NCBI GenBank assembly: GCA_017410145.1 | Contig: JAFQRJ010000016.1 | Location: 1 to 63,349, forward strand | Direction: 5' to 3' | DNA length: 63,349 nucleotides | Source: Tyzzerella sp. | GTDB taxonomy: Bacteria > Bacillota > Clostridia > Lachnospirales > Lachnospiraceae | Shown: positions 27,786 to 37,362 of the stretch, piece after piece | Position numbering within the stretch: position 1 is the first letter of the stretch | How the letters are laid out: each line of letters starts with the position of its first letter | Position numbers and translations under genes: made by a program | The notes under the pieces: generated by a model | Told to the model about the DNA's origin: nothing | The model's input: only the letters and a program-made list of their open reading frames with translations | The model's database searches: none

Positions 27786-28541
27786 CTACCAAAATTTATC
27801 CATCGCATCCAAAAGTAATCGATGGGGTAAAATCTTAGTTGCTGCCTTTGTAGCCTTCATGGCTGCTCCATATATAGAAACCTCCTTGCCATCTCTTGCA
27901 TCAATAAGAGCCTGTTTTACAACAGCTTCCGGCTTAACCATTGTTGCCTCTTTCATAGGATTGTCTTGTTTCCCTGCCGTTTCAAAAAATTCTGTATCCA
28001 CTGGTCCCGGACATACTGCCGTAACATAGATTCCGTCTTTGTGAAGTTCAGTCCGCAAGCTTCTCGAAAAGCTAAGCACATAAGATTTTGTAGAAGCATA
28101 TACACTAAAGGAAGGCTGTGGACAAAAGGCTGCCGCTGATGCCAAATTCACAATCCGACTGCCCTTACACATATAAGGAATACAAATCTTTGTCATATGG
28201 GTAAGCGCTCTGCAGTTCAAATCAATCATTTCTAATTGTTCTCTGCACGAAAGCTCCTTCACTTCCCCTTTTTTGCCAAATCCGGCCGCATTCACAAGCA
28301 TCCGGACATTCGGTTTCTTCTCTTCTAAAAGCTTCTCCAGAATTTCGTAAATATCATCATCAAGTAAATCGCCCTGCAAAATGCGAACATTAGTAAGCAT
28401 GCGGCTTTGTAATTCCTCTAGACGTTCTCTTCTACGTGCAATCACCCATATTTCATCCAGTTCTTTATATAAATGTTCTATTTGTCTGACAAACTCTCTT
28501 CCCATTCCGGAAGATGCACCTGTAACAATTGCAATTTTCAT
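27786..28541 (-). CDS. short-chain dehydrogenase/reductase
   Basis: This 251-residue NAD(P)-dependent oxidoreductase starts at MKIAIVTG, where AGAGG is 7 bases upstream; a longer frame to 28610 would overlap the preceding gene. The Rossmann motif TGASSGMGREF is near residue 8, NAAGFGKKG near 88, the catalytic Ser in SAAAFCP near 140, and YASTKSYVLSF with Tyr and Lys near 153. VCPGPVDTEFF follows near 183. This is the classical SDR layout of the DltE/YqjQ kind. Substrate unknown. Confidence 0.92.
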   Translation of the reverse strand: MKIAIVTGASSGMGREFVRQIEHLYKELDEIWVIARRRERLEELQSRMLTNVRILQGDLLDDDIYEILEKLLEEKKPNVRMLVNAAGFGKKGEVKELSCREQLEMIDLNCRALTHMTKICIPYMCKGSRIVNLASAAAFCPQPSFSVYASTKSYVLSFSRSLRTELHKDGIYVTAVCPGPVDTEFFETAGKQDNPMKEATMVKPEAVVKQALIDARDGKEVSIYGAAMKATKAATKILPHRLLLDAMDKFW

Positions 28542-28545
28542 GAAT

Positions 28546-30444
28546 CTACCTCTTCTTTTTGTGTACGTTACGTATTGCTTTTTTCTTCTTCGGAGCCGAC
28601 CTTCTTTCACCGTTTTTCTTCTGCGTCGGTTGTCCGTATTTTCTATCCTGTCTTGGTCGAATTAAACAATGCTTATCAAAACCAACCAAATCCATTCTGT
28701 TTGCTTCTTTTAATGCCTCTAGAACCAAATCATAATTCTTCGGATTTCGATACTGAATCAGCGCACGCTGCATAGCCTTTTCATGTGGATTCTTCGGCAC
28801 ATATACCGGCTTCATTGTTCTTGGGTCCACGCCAGTGTAATACATACATGTAGAAATGGTAGATGGGGTCGGATAAAAATCCTGCACCTGCTCCGGCATA
28901 TAACCCAAGTCACGCAAATACTCAGCCAAAGCAACCGCTTCCTTCATGGTAGAACCCGGATGCGAAGACATCAGATAAGGAACTAAAAATTGTTTCTTTC
29001 CTAATCTCTCATTTATTTGCTTGTATTTCTTTGTAAACGCTTGATATACACTGTTGTCCGGCTTGCCCATCATCTGTAATACTGGGTCTGCCACATGTTC
29101 AGGGGCAACTTTGAGTTGTCCGCTGACATGGTGCTCACAAAGTTCTTTAAAGAAACTATCATCCTTATCTGCAATTAAGTAATCAAAACGAATACCCGAA
29201 CGGATAAAGACTTTCTTTACGTTTGGTAATTCCCGTAGCTTACGCAGTAATTTCAAATAGTCCTTGTGGTCCACCTTTAAATTTTTACACGGTGTCGGGA
29301 ATAAACACTGCCTGTTTACACAAGCTCCTTTTGTAAGTTGTTTATCACACGCAGGTGCACGGAAATTTGCCGTTGGTCCACCCACATCATGAATATATCC
29401 TTTAAAGTCCTTATCCCATATAAACTTCTTTGCTTCCTCTATAAGGGATTCATGACTTCTTGCCTGAATAATTCTTCCCTGATGAAAGGTTAAAGCACAG
29501 AAGCTGCAGCCTCCGAAACATCCTCGATTACTAATCAGACTGTATTTTACCTCTTCTATAGCCGGAACCCCGCCCAATTCTTCATAGGATGGGTGGTAGG
29601 TCCTCATATATGGAAGACCATATACTCTGTCCATCTCTGATTGCGATAACGGTTTTGCCGGTGGATTTTGAACCACATATAAATGCTCCGAATAGGGTTC
29701 CACCAGTCGTTTTCCCGAAAATGGATCTGTATTACAATATTGCTTATAAAAGCTTCTCGCATAATTTAATTTATCTTCTTTTAATTCATCCCATGATTCC
29801 AAAATCAATGCATCATACACATTATCTAAGGATTTTACTTTGCAAACCGTTCCATCAATATAAGTGATATCTTCAATCGCAAGTCCGCTGTCTAATGCTT
29901 CTGCAATCTCCACAATGGAACGCTCCCCCATTCCATAAGAAATCAAATCAGCACCTGAATCTAATAAAATAGAACGCTTCAACTTGTTTGACCAATAATC
30001 ATAGTGTGCCATTCTACGAAGACTTGCTTCTATTCCGCCAATGATAATCGGTGTTTTTTTATATATCTGACGAATCAGATTACAATAAACAATGGTTGCA
30101 TAATCTGGACGTTTCCCCATAACACCTCCCGGTGTAAATGCATCACTTGCTCTGCGCTTTTTAGATACAGAATAATGGTTCACCATAGAATCCATATTCC
30201 CACTGGATACCAAAAAACCAAGTCGCGGCTCACCATATTCATTTATACTATTTTTATCTTTCCAATCCGGTTGTGAAATCAACCCAACTCTAAATCCATG
30301 GGACTCCAGAATACGCGTAATAATAGCATGTCCAAAGGACGGGTGGTCCACATAAGCATCTCCTGTTACATAGACAAAATCTACCTGATCCCATCCACGC
30401 TCAAGCATATCCTTTCTACAGATTGGTAAAAATCTATTTTCCAT
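28546..30444 (-). CDS. YgiQ family radical SAM protein
   Basis: This 632-residue protein has the YgiQ N-terminal domain ([22 protein letters not shown] region, with [18 protein letters not shown] near 28). The radical SAM cluster motif is in [19 protein letters not shown] near 312, with CxxxCxxC spacing. A C-terminal domain and a long basic tail ([18 protein letters not shown]) complete it. The family uses S-adenosylmethionine and a 4Fe-4S cluster; its substrate is not established to my knowledge. The basic tail suggests nucleic acid contact. It overlaps the HAD gene by one base (TAATG). Confidence 0.9.
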   Translation of the reverse strand: MENRFLPICRKDMLERGWDQVDFVYVTGDAYVDHPSFGHAIITRILESHGFRVGLISQPDWKDKNSINEYGEPRLGFLVSSGNMDSMVNHYSVSKKRRASDAFTPGGVMGKRPDYATIVYCNLIRQIYKKTPIIIGGIEASLRRMAHYDYWSNKLKRSILLDSGADLISYGMGERSIVEIAEALDSGLAIEDITYIDGTVCKVKSLDNVYDALILESWDELKEDKLNYARSFYKQYCNTDPFSGKRLVEPYSEHLYVVQNPPAKPLSQSEMDRVYGLPYMRTYHPSYEELGGVPAIEEVKYSLISNRGCFGGCSFCALTFHQGRIIQARSHESLIEEAKKFIWDKDFKGYIHDVGGPTANFRAPACDKQLTKGACVNRQCLFPTPCKNLKVDHKDYLKLLRKLRELPNVKKVFIRSGIRFDYLIADKDDSFFKELCEHHVSGQLKVAPEHVADPVLQMMGKPDNSVYQAFTKKYKQINERLGKKQFLVPYLMSSHPGSTMKEAVALAEYLRDLGYMPEQVQDFYPTPSTISTCMYYTGVDPRTMKPVYVPKNPHEKAMQRALIQYRNPKNYDLVLEALKEANRMDLVGFDKHCLIRPRQDRKYGQPTQKKNGERRSAPKKKKAIRNVHKKKR

Positions 30445-31112
30445 TACAATACCTCATAGGTTTTATTTTTAATATCATCGAAATCCTGAATATAATAATC
30501 AGCCAATTCTCGTTTTAAGTTTTCTTGGGGTTTGGAAAATGGGTCCTCAACCGCACAAACCTTCATACCGGCATTCTTACCTGCCATAATCCCCTTTGGA
30601 ACATCTTCAAACACCAGACACCTGTCCGGATTTACACCCAGACTTTCTGCCGCTTTCAGATAAACATCTGGCGCCGGTTTGCCGGCTAGTGCTTCATCCG
30701 AGGTCCAGACAGTATGAAAATATTCTAGTACCTGATTGTTTTTTAAGGTCCCCTCTGCTAAATCTCTTGAATTACTCGTAGCAATTCCAAGTTTAATACC
30801 TGCCTCATGCATGTTTTTAATAAATTCAAACGCACCTTTTTTTAGTTGAAGTTGTTTGGTATAGACCTCATACGCCATCTCGTGCCATTCATCTTCCAAT
30901 TCTTTTCTTGTATGCGGAAGCTCCGGAAACAAATCCAGAAAATATTGTGCCGTCTCAGAGTAGCTTTTCCCTTCCATTCCTTCATGAAAGCCTTCCGGCT
31001 CAGTCAAATTATATTTAGCTAAAAATAGTTCATCAATGTTGGTCCATATCCACATGGAATCAATCAAGGTTCCATCAATATCAAAAATTATAGCATCAAT
31101 GTTATTTAACAT
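30444..31112 (-). CDS. HAD superfamily phosphatase, beta-phosphoglucomutase-like
   Basis: This 222-residue protein has the HAD motifs in order. Motif I is [10 protein letters not shown] near residue 10, motif II is IATSNSR near 114, and motif III/IV includes [38 protein letters not shown] around 144-180. The cap is alpha-helical as in subfamily I. The second position of motif I is Asp, so it can act as a phosphatase or phosphoglucomutase; the exact sugar or nucleotide phosphate is unknown. Its start overlaps the end of the rsuA-like gene by seven bases. Confidence 0.9.
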   Translation of the reverse strand: MLNNIDAIIFDIDGTLIDSMWIWTNIDELFLAKYNLTEPEGFHEGMEGKSYSETAQYFLDLFPELPHTRKELEDEWHEMAYEVYTKQLQLKKGAFEFIKNMHEAGIKLGIATSNSRDLAEGTLKNNQVLEYFHTVWTSDEALAGKPAPDVYLKAAESLGVNPDRCLVFEDVPKGIMAGKNAGMKVCAVEDPFSKPQENLKRELADYYIQDFDDIKNKTYEVL

Positions 31113-31810
31113 AACTTTTCAATCTCCTTTTGTGTCAACGGACGATACTCGCCCAAACCCAAGTCTTCATCCAGTTTTAATGTTCCCATCTCTAAGCGCT
31201 TCAGGTAAATTACTTTTTTCCCCACAGCCTCAAACATGCGTTTCACCTGATGGAATTTTCCTTCCTGAATTGTCAATTCTATTTCAGAAATGGCATCCGA
31301 TTTTAAAACAACCAGTTTCGCAGGCTTTGTGCATTCATCTTCACCAATATCAAGGCCCTTTGCAAATGCATCGATATCTTCCGTATCCACAATGCCTTCC
31401 ACTCTTGCATAATAAAGCTTGTCCACGTGTTTTTTTGGTGATAGTAATCGATGTGCAAGTTCGCCGTCATTTGTAATCAAAAGCAGGCCTTCCGTATCCT
31501 TGTCTAAACGCCCAACAGGAAACAAGTCCTTACGTTTCTTACTATCAATCAAATCCAAAACGGTTTTTTGTTTACTATCAGAAGTCGCCGAAATTACTCC
31601 GGCTGGTTTGTTTAACATATAATATTCATAAGTCTCATATGTTACTGCAATTCCATTGCAAGTCACACTTTGAGTATCAATATCAATTTTTACATCAGGA
31701 TTTTTTACTATCAGCCCATCAACCGCTACTTTTCCCTGACGAATTAATTTCTTTACTTCCGTTCTGGTTCCGACACTCATATCTGCCAGATATTTGTCCA
31801 AACGAATCAT
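31106..31810 (-). CDS. RsuA/RluB family pseudouridine synthase
   Basis: This 234-residue enzyme begins MIRLDKYLADMSVGTRTEVKK, the S4 RNA-binding domain. The catalytic Asp is in VGRLDKDTEGLLLITNDGELAHRL, near residues 100-122. The C-terminal EGKFHQVKRMFEAVGK region is typical of RsuA (16S rRNA uridine 516) and of its paralogues. I use the ATG at 31808-31810, which overlaps the upstream stop as TAATG; the longer frame runs inside the preceding gene. Confidence 0.93.
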   Translation of the reverse strand: MIRLDKYLADMSVGTRTEVKKLIRQGKVAVDGLIVKNPDVKIDIDTQSVTCNGIAVTYETYEYYMLNKPAGVISATSDSKQKTVLDLIDSKKRKDLFPVGRLDKDTEGLLLITNDGELAHRLLSPKKHVDKLYYARVEGIVDTEDIDAFAKGLDIGEDECTKPAKLVVLKSDAISEIELTIQEGKFHQVKRMFEAVGKKVIYLKRLEMGTLKLDEDLGLGEYRPLTQKEIEKLC

Positions 31811-33192
31811 TATGACATCCATCTCCATCCTGGTAAATATTTGTTCTTTAAGGAACCGTTTGCAAGTTTCCCCCATCCAAGCGGATAACCATCCACCAAG
31901 ACAAGGAACCAGCCCTTATCTTTTGGTGAAACCAAATCGTCTACATCAATGGTTTCCCCCTTCAGATATTTTAAAATACGTTCATCCTCAGCCTTCATGC
32001 TAACACAACGTTTGTATTCTTCCTGTTTCAAACACATAGCCAGTGACTGACTAGGTTCAAAACGATTTTTCTTTAAATCTCCCAAATACAAACCGGTACG
32101 AAGAAAACGGATTCCTTTCACATTCGGTACACCTTCCGGCATATAATATACCTTTTCACTGTATATTTCTAAACGGTTCCAATCCATTTCCCAGTCAATA
32201 TCTGAGAAGAACTCTAAAATTTCTTCCGGAACCTTCTTTGCACGTTCTTTTGAAGGACGGACATTCGTGGTTTCTTTTGACTCCCCTTTTTGTAAAAGAG
32301 CAAGATAATGTCCTTCCCCATGCATCCTATGTGGCCATATGCGAACCGTCTTCGAAAAGCTGCTGTCCTTTGAAATCGTTACCTCTGGTTTCCCTTTGGC
32401 AAACCCTTCATATGGCACAATCTCTTTGATTACAAACTCCGGATACTGCTCCAATAAATATTCAATAGTTCCTTCATTCTCCTCTGGGTCAAAGGTGCAG
32501 GTTGAGTATAAAATCATACCACCCGGTTTCAACATCCTTGCGGCCTGCGTAATGATACTTCTTTGTATTTTCGCAAAAAATTCAGGGCCATGTTCTTCCC
32601 AAGCTTTCACCATTTTTTTATCTTTGCGGAACATTCCTTCACCGGAGCACGGCGCATCTATCAGGATTTTGTCAAAATATTCAGGGAAATAGTTTTCTAA
32701 TTTTCCCGGTTCTTCGCTGAGTACCAATACATTGCCAATTCCAAATACTTCAATATTTTTCAGAAGTCCTTTGGCTCTGGAATTGCTGATATCATTGGCC
32801 ATTAGTACACCCGTACCATTTAATTTCGCGCCAAGCTCAGTTGCCTTACCCCCAGGCGCAGCACATACATCAAGCACCTTGTCACCTGGTTCAATAGGAA
32901 GTCTATTTGCAGGTGTCATTGCACTTGGTTCTTGCAGATAGTATAAGCCTGCAAAATAATAGGGATGCTTGGAAGCTTGCACCGTTTCCCCATCATAGTA
33001 GAATCCGTTCTCAATCCATGGAATTGGATTGATATCAAAGGGACAAATTTTTCCAAACTCTTCCACACTGATTTTCTTCGTATTCACGCGAAGACCATAG
33101 AGTCTGTTTTCTTCATAACATTTTATATATTGATCAAATTCTTCGCCAAGAAGAACCTTCATCTTTTCCACAAATGCAACTGGTAAATTCAT
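31810..33192 (-). CDS. RsmF/NOL1-NOP2-Sun family rRNA cytosine-C5 methyltransferase
   Basis: This 460-residue protein starts at MNLPVAFVEKM, six bases after GGAGG. The SAM-binding motif is VLDVCAAPGGKATELG near residue 110. The two catalytic cysteines appear in IDAPCSGEGMFRKD near 180 and YSTCTFDPEENEGTIEYLL near 232. A C-terminal extension (about 290-460) with RFLRTGLYLGDLKKNRFEPSQSLAM resembles the PUA-like domain of Firmicute RsmF proteins. It methylates cytosines in 16S rRNA; the precise position is not predictable. Confidence 0.92.
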   Translation of the reverse strand: MNLPVAFVEKMKVLLGEEFDQYIKCYEENRLYGLRVNTKKISVEEFGKICPFDINPIPWIENGFYYDGETVQASKHPYYFAGLYYLQEPSAMTPANRLPIEPGDKVLDVCAAPGGKATELGAKLNGTGVLMANDISNSRAKGLLKNIEVFGIGNVLVLSEEPGKLENYFPEYFDKILIDAPCSGEGMFRKDKKMVKAWEEHGPEFFAKIQRSIITQAARMLKPGGMILYSTCTFDPEENEGTIEYLLEQYPEFVIKEIVPYEGFAKGKPEVTISKDSSFSKTVRIWPHRMHGEGHYLALLQKGESKETTNVRPSKERAKKVPEEILEFFSDIDWEMDWNRLEIYSEKVYYMPEGVPNVKGIRFLRTGLYLGDLKKNRFEPSQSLAMCLKQEEYKRCVSMKAEDERILKYLKGETIDVDDLVSPKDKGWFLVLVDGYPLGWGKLANGSLKNKYLPGWRWMS

Positions 33193-33218
33193 TATTTTCC
33201 TCCATATCAGCATTATCT

Positions 33219-34052
33219 TTAAGTATAACATTTTACCTTGCGATTTTCAATATATCTTAACACCCAATATGGATTAATACTCATTTCTTTTCCATTCGGA
33301 TAAATATAAATTCCAAGATGTAAATGGACAGCAAATTTTCCTGTGGTTCCTTCCGGTCCATATCCACTATCTCCCATAAAACCTAAGATATCTCCGGCTC
33401 TTACTTCATCACCTACATTTAAGTTTGCATAAGATTCCAGATGGGCATAGTAAAAATATGCGCCGTTTGGGGATAGAATCCCAATCCGATAACCACCTTT
33501 ATCAAGCCACCCTTTTTTACTCACCACACCATCCGTCATGCTTATAACCGGATATAAACCTCTTTCATTCTTACCTGCCATAATATCAACCCCCTCATGT
33601 CCCCTTTCGCCGCCATAAGTTCGTTCAGACATCCATGAATTGGCATAGGACACCGTCATACTTTTATCTGCTGTGAATTCCGGTACGGGAAAATATTTCA
33701 CATCATTCCAGATAACCTCTGTAGTTTTTATGAATTCACTGTAGTTTTCTTCTTTTTTCCATTCTTTTTCTAGTTTGTTAAAGATGTCTTCCATTAGTGG
33801 CTTTTTTAAATCTTGATAACCGAACTTGCTCTCCAGCAAATATAATCCAACATATTTCCCTGGTTTTGAAACTGTCTGTAAAAATGAAACAACTTCCTCG
33901 CCAATATGCTGTTCACGATATAGCGCAGATGTTAAAATATCCTCTTGCAATCTGGTTTTTCTACTATCCGCTACAATTTTTCCTGTCAAAAGTGAAATGA
34001 AAAAAATACTTACGACAATAAATAATAGATATTTATATATTTTTTTAAGCAT
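33219..34052 (-). CDS. membrane-anchored M23 family metallopeptidase
   Basis: This 277-residue protein starts at MLKKIYKYLLF (AAGG 8 bases upstream). One N-terminal hydrophobic helix serves as signal anchor (about residues 5-25). A helical stalk (30-120) leads to an M23/LytM domain with the zinc ligands in RGHEGVDIMAG near 160-170 and HLHLGIYIYP near 250. The enzyme probably cuts peptidoglycan peptides outside the membrane, or acts as a non-hydrolytic SpoIIQ-like partner. The canonical HxxxD and HxH are present, so activity is plausible. It heads the long minus-strand gene run and diverges from ylbJ across 83 bases. Confidence 0.9.
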   Translation of the reverse strand: MLKKIYKYLLFIVVSIFFISLLTGKIVADSRKTRLQEDILTSALYREQHIGEEVVSFLQTVSKPGKYVGLYLLESKFGYQDLKKPLMEDIFNKLEKEWKKEENYSEFIKTTEVIWNDVKYFPVPEFTADKSMTVSYANSWMSERTYGGERGHEGVDIMAGKNERGLYPVISMTDGVVSKKGWLDKGGYRIGILSPNGAYFYYAHLESYANLNVGDEVRAGDILGFMGDSGYGPEGTTGKFAVHLHLGIYIYPNGKEMSINPYWVLRYIENRKVKCYT

Positions 34053-34135
34053 ATCAAAAACCTTTTTTCTTTCACTATATGCGCATAAACAGGCCAATTT
34101 CTCATAAAATGTAAAAAAACAATTCGGTAGCTGCT

Positions 34136-35056
34136 ATGAAACTGTTAAAACAATATTCTTGTATACTTCTTATGGTTGGATTTCTTGTTGTTATGCTATG
34201 TTTCCCAATGGAAACCTTTCTTGGCGCATCAAACGGACTTTTATTATGGTTTCAAACCATTCTGCCGACACTACTCCCGTTTATCGTCTTATCCAATATA
34301 TTAATTAGGTCAAACTGTGTTTTTTACATATCTCGTACCATAAAACCTTTTATACAGAAACTGTTTTGCGTGTCTGGTGATGCCTGTTATGCTATCTTGA
34401 TTGGTTTCTTATGTGGTTATCCAATGGGAGCAAAGGTTGTTGCCGATTTGCTTTCAACAAAACGAATTTCAAAAAAAGAAGGACAATATCTGCTTTCTTT
34501 TTGCAACAATACAAGCCCTATGTTTGTCATCAGTTATATTGTCATGCAGACCTTAAAAGATAAAGAGTTGCTTTTAGTTACCCTGCTTATCCTATTCTTG
34601 TCGCCTGTTATATGTAGTCTTTTTTTTCGTAGGTTTTATCATATTACCTCAACATCTGTCCGTTCATTGCAAACGAAAAATGATATCTGTTTTAACTTTC
34701 AGATGTTTGACGATGCAATCATGAACGGGTTTGAAACAATTACAAAAGTGGGAGGATATATGATTCTGTTCTCTATTTTATTTACACTGGGCGAAAAGCT
34801 ACCGATTACATTTTTGATGCCTTTATTAGAAATTTCAAATGGAATTCCATTGATTATGAAATTATCATCAAATTTTACCGTCGTTTATCCATTTATTTTA
34901 GGTTTAACCTCCTTTGGAGGATTATGTGCTGTTGCACAAACAAATTCCATGATACAAAACACAGAACTCCGTATTATCCCATACATAATACAAAAGCTGA
35001 TTACCGCATTGGTAACCAGCCTGATTGCATTACTATATGTTCATTTTGTTTATTAA
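34136..35056 (+). CDS. ylbJ: YlbJ-like sporulation integral membrane protein
   Basis: This 306-residue protein has about eight membrane segments and the two Gate-domain halves of the YlbJ/SpoVV family. These are visible as WFQTILPTLLPFIVLSNILI near residue 38, GFLCGYPMGAKVVADLL near 98, SFCNNTSPMFVISYIV near 121 and, in the second half, LGLTSFGGLCAVAQTNSMI near 255. In Bacillus this protein helps move dipicolinic acid into the forespore. The neighbours rsmD and coaD match the Bacillus rsmD-coaD-ylbJ order, although here ylbJ points the other way. Its ribosome-binding site is weak. Confidence 0.87.
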   Translation: MKLLKQYSCILLMVGFLVVMLCFPMETFLGASNGLLLWFQTILPTLLPFIVLSNILIRSNCVFYISRTIKPFIQKLFCVSGDACYAILIGFLCGYPMGAKVVADLLSTKRISKKEGQYLLSFCNNTSPMFVISYIVMQTLKDKELLLVTLLILFLSPVICSLFFRRFYHITSTSVRSLQTKNDICFNFQMFDDAIMNGFETITKVGGYMILFSILFTLGEKLPITFLMPLLEISNGIPLIMKLSSNFTVVYPFILGLTSFGGLCAVAQTNSMIQNTELRIIPYIIQKLITALVTSLIALLYVHFVY

Positions 35057-35061
35057 GAGGA

Positions 35062-35655
35062 TTATTCAGCAAGAACGTCAATACCAAATTCCGCTTCCAT
35101 GCCACGTTCTGATTTTTCCGGAATCTCTAATTCTGCGCGGTTAGAACGAACAATTTCATAGCATTCACGAAGTGAATTAACTAACCCATCGTATTTTGTC
35201 GTATAACTGTCTAATGTATGTCCGATAATGCCTTCTGCAGTCGCCATTAAATCATTTGTGTACTGCATGGCACCGATACGGATATCGTTTGCATCGTTTG
35301 TAGCATTGTCTAAGATTTGTTGTGCCTGTTCTGTAGCTGCCAATACAATATCATTAGCCTGTGCATAAGCGCGTTGCATAATTTCATGCTCACTTACTAA
35401 TTCTTTTGTTGTAATCTGAGCTTCTTGAATCATGCTTTCTGCCTTGGCCTGAGCATCAGCAATAATTGCATCTTTGTTAGCAATGATTTTTTGATAACGT
35501 TTGATCTCATCCGGAGTCTTCATACGTAATTCACGTAATAATTCATCCATCTGATCCTTGTTCACAATGATTTTAGTTGTTGACAATGGTTGGAATTTAC
35601 AACTATCAATGTATTCTTCGATTTCTTCAATAATTTGTTCGATACGGCTACTCAT
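35062..35655 (-). CDS. coiled-coil protein, DivIVA/SepF-like helper of unknown function
   Basis: This 197-residue protein is almost entirely helical. An N-terminal acidic segment (IEQIIEEIEEYIDSCK) and a short basic stretch precede a long coiled coil (about residues 50-165) rich in Ala, Gln and Glu, with IIADAQAKAESMIQEAQITT and EQAQQILDNATNDANDI. There is no membrane segment or enzyme motif. The pattern is DivIVA- or ATPase-subunit-like but too low in complexity for a firm family. It follows coaD by one base and ends five bases from the convergent ylbJ. Confidence 0.65.
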   Translation of the reverse strand: MSSRIEQIIEEIEEYIDSCKFQPLSTTKIIVNKDQMDELLRELRMKTPDEIKRYQKIIANKDAIIADAQAKAESMIQEAQITTKELVSEHEIMQRAYAQANDIVLAATEQAQQILDNATNDANDIRIGAMQYTNDLMATAEGIIGHTLDSYTTKYDGLVNSLRECYEIVRSNRAELEIPEKSERGMEAEFGIDVLAE

Positions 35656-35656
35656 T

Positions 35657-36148
35657 TTATTTGCTCCTTCTCTCTTTTATCTTTTCTGTTACTTTTTCCG
35701 CCACAAATTCCGGTACAAACTGTGTAATATCGCCGCCAAAACTTGCGACCTCTTTTACTGTTGTAGAACTAAGGTACGAATATTCAAGACTGGTAGTTAA
35801 AAATAATGTTTCTACATCAGCATTCAGTTTGCGGTTCGTCTGCGACATCTGTAATTCGTATTCAAAATCAGTAATTGCACGTAAGCCTCTTACAATTACC
35901 TTTGCATCCATTTGTTTAGCAAAATCGATTAGCAACCCTTCAAATGGAACAATTTTCACGTTTTTTAGATTTTTTGTGACTTCGGATAATATTGTAACAC
36001 GTTCTTCGACAGAAAACAACGGCGTTTTTGCTTTATTTTGCAATACACCCACAATTAATTCATCAGAAATGCTAGCAGCACGCTCAATGATATCTAAATG
36101 ACCGTATGTAACAGGGTCAAAACTGCCCGGATAAATTGCTCTTAACAT
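35657..36148 (-). CDS. coaD: phosphopantetheine adenylyltransferase
   Basis: This 163-residue enzyme makes dephospho-CoA from 4'-phosphopantetheine and ATP, the penultimate step of CoA synthesis. The nucleotidyl-transferase HIGH-type motif is [14 protein letters not shown] near residue 8. [23 protein letters not shown] is around 88-110 and [19 protein letters not shown] around 124-142. I use the ATG at 36146-36148 (MLRAIYPGS), 10 bases from GGAGG. An ATG two codons earlier overlaps the rsmD stop but is only 4 bases from it. Confidence 0.96.
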   Translation of the reverse strand: MLRAIYPGSFDPVTYGHLDIIERAASISDELIVGVLQNKAKTPLFSVEERVTILSEVTKNLKNVKIVPFEGLLIDFAKQMDAKVIVRGLRAITDFEYELQMSQTNRKLNADVETLFLTTSLEYSYLSSTTVKEVASFGGDITQFVPEFVAEKVTEKIKERRSK

Positions 36149-36153
36149 AAACA

Positions 36154-36708
36154 TTACGCCTCCTTTTCCAAAAAAATGTGCTTATTAGTTTTATACTCTT
36201 TTTCTTTAATAATTGCAAATCCTAATTTATCAACATAAGAAAAATCTGTCTCTAAAGATGCTTCTACAATAATAATACCATCATCTGATAATAACATGGA
36301 GTTGCTTAAATACTCAAGCACTCTTTTCTCGTGTAATTGATTGTATGGCGGGTCCATAAAAATATAGTCAAAGGTTTTGTTTCCTTCCATGCGACTGAGC
36401 GCATTGATAACATCTGTTTCATATACATCTGCTCTGTCAGCGAGTTTCGTATATGATAGATTGTCTCTAATGCAAGCTATCGCATTCTTACTCTGCTCAA
36501 CAAAGCTTGCGTGAGCCGCCCCACGACTTAACGCCTCAATACCAATCGCACCACTTCCGCTAAACAAATCCAAAAAGTTCGAATCAGCAAGATATTCCGA
36601 AATCATATTGAAAAGTGTTTCTTTAATTCGGTCTGTGGTCGGTCTGGTATCCATTCCCTCAACGGTCTTCAGTTGTAAACGTTTCGCAGTTCCTGCAATG
36701 ACACGCAT
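36154..36708 (-). CDS. rsmD: 16S rRNA (guanine-966-N2)-methyltransferase RsmD
   Basis: This 184-residue SAM-dependent enzyme methylates G966 of 16S rRNA in the assembled 30S subunit. It is full length. [15 protein letters not shown] opens it and [16 protein letters not shown] is near residue 21. The SAM site [20 protein letters not shown] is near 44-63, and the catalytic IFMDPPYNQ is near 116. It precedes coaD with a one-base TAATG junction possible, the usual Firmicute pairing. A structured RNA with its own terminator lies immediately upstream. Confidence 0.96.
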   Translation of the reverse strand: MRVIAGTAKRLQLKTVEGMDTRPTTDRIKETLFNMISEYLADSNFLDLFSGSGAIGIEALSRGAAHASFVEQSKNAIACIRDNLSYTKLADRADVYETDVINALSRMEGNKTFDYIFMDPPYNQLHEKRVLEYLSNSMLLSDDGIIIVEASLETDFSYVDKLGFAIIKEKEYKTNKHIFLEKEA

Positions 36709-36741
36709 GATATATCTCCTTGTTTTTTATATCTTTAGTAT

Positions 36742-36771
36742 AAAAACGAGAGGCTAAATAGCCTCTCGTTA
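36742..36771 (-). terminator. rho-independent terminator of the structured RNA upstream of rsmD
   Basis: A stem of 11-12 bp (about 36745-36756 with 36759-36770, loop of 2-3 bases) is followed on the minus strand by TTTTTA. It ends the transcript that starts near 36859 and lies 34 bases before the rsmD start codon. Confidence 0.92.
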
Positions 36772-36859
36772 AGAACTTCATCACTCGGTCAATTTTTATT
36801 TTACCGTCCTGTCAGAACCGTCACAGGACTCATCTTTGATGAAGAAGAACTTTGTTCTC
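36742..36859 (-). ncRNA. probable free-standing structured RNA of about 118 nt, family not assigned
   Basis: Between a strong promoter and a strong terminator lies a stretch with no reading frame but a clear fold on the minus strand. A small 5' hairpin of the AGAAC/GTTCT kind comes first. An outer 8-bp stem pairs 36837-36844 with 36776-36783. Inside it, a 7-bp hairpin pairs 36823-36829 with 36806-36812, and a short CGGT/ACCG hairpin pairs 36803-36806 with 36786-36789. Together these make a three-way junction, followed by the terminator. This looks like a small RNA gene or leader rather than spacer. I cannot name its family from memory. Confidence 0.65.
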
Positions 36860-36865
36860 TTACAT

Positions 36866-36894
36866 AGTATACTCAAAAAACAAAGCTTTTACAA
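36866..36894 (-). promoter_or_regulatory. sigma-A promoter of the structured RNA
   Basis: On the minus strand TTGTAA (36889-36894) and TATACT (36866-36871) are separated by exactly 17 bases. The -35 overlaps the stop codon of the XRE gene. Transcription would start near 36859. Confidence 0.7.
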
Positions 36895-37203
36895 TACCTT
36901 TTCTAAAATATTTTTCGCTAAACATTTTCCAAAAATGAAACCACGATAGAAGTTTTCACTTGTAATATCAATTCCCATAACCTCTGCATATTTTATTATT
37001 TGATCAAACGGCGCTTTCCCTTGCTTCCGCTCTATCCTCTGAATCTCCCACAATGGTATGCCGGTTGCTTTAGCTATATCTCGCTGTGTCATCTTTAATT
37101 TTTTTCTATAGGCTAATAAAGCATCAACCAGCATATCGCGAACGATTTCCATTTTCTCCTCAATAGTTAATTTCATAAATTCATCTTCGTAAATATAATC
37201 CAT
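36889..37203 (-). CDS. XRE-type helix-turn-helix protein
   Basis: This 104-residue protein starts at MDYIYEDEFMKL (AAAGGAG 7 bases upstream); the longer frame to 37293 has no such support. An acidic N-terminus is followed by a Cro/C1-type helix-turn-helix at about residues 40-95, with AYRKKLKMTQRDIAKATGIP and LWEIQRIERKQGK. The C-terminal helix has FGKCLAKNI. It may regulate the toxin-antitoxin genes lying 159 bases upstream on the same strand, or be an independent regulator. The gap 37204-37362 holds its promoter region and no visible gene. Confidence 0.8.
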   Translation of the reverse strand: MDYIYEDEFMKLTIEEKMEIVRDMLVDALLAYRKKLKMTQRDIAKATGIPLWEIQRIERKQGKAPFDQIIKYAEVMGIDITSENFYRGFIFGKCLAKNILEKVL

Positions 37204-37362
37204 GTTTTGTCTCCTTTTATTGCTCATTGTATTCCTAGTACGACTTTTGGTTCGTTTTCTAATCTCTTCATTGTACGTAAATTTAATCTGCACACAAACA
37301 AAACAGTGCGACTTTGCGTTACTGCGATGTGAAATTTATTTAATTATTAAATGGATTTTATT

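Noticed and set aside
36780-36845. Hammerhead ribozyme in the structured RNA
   Set aside because: GATGAGTCC before one stem resembles the hammerhead core, but the CUGAUGA start, the GAAA strand and the cleavage-site context are not present.
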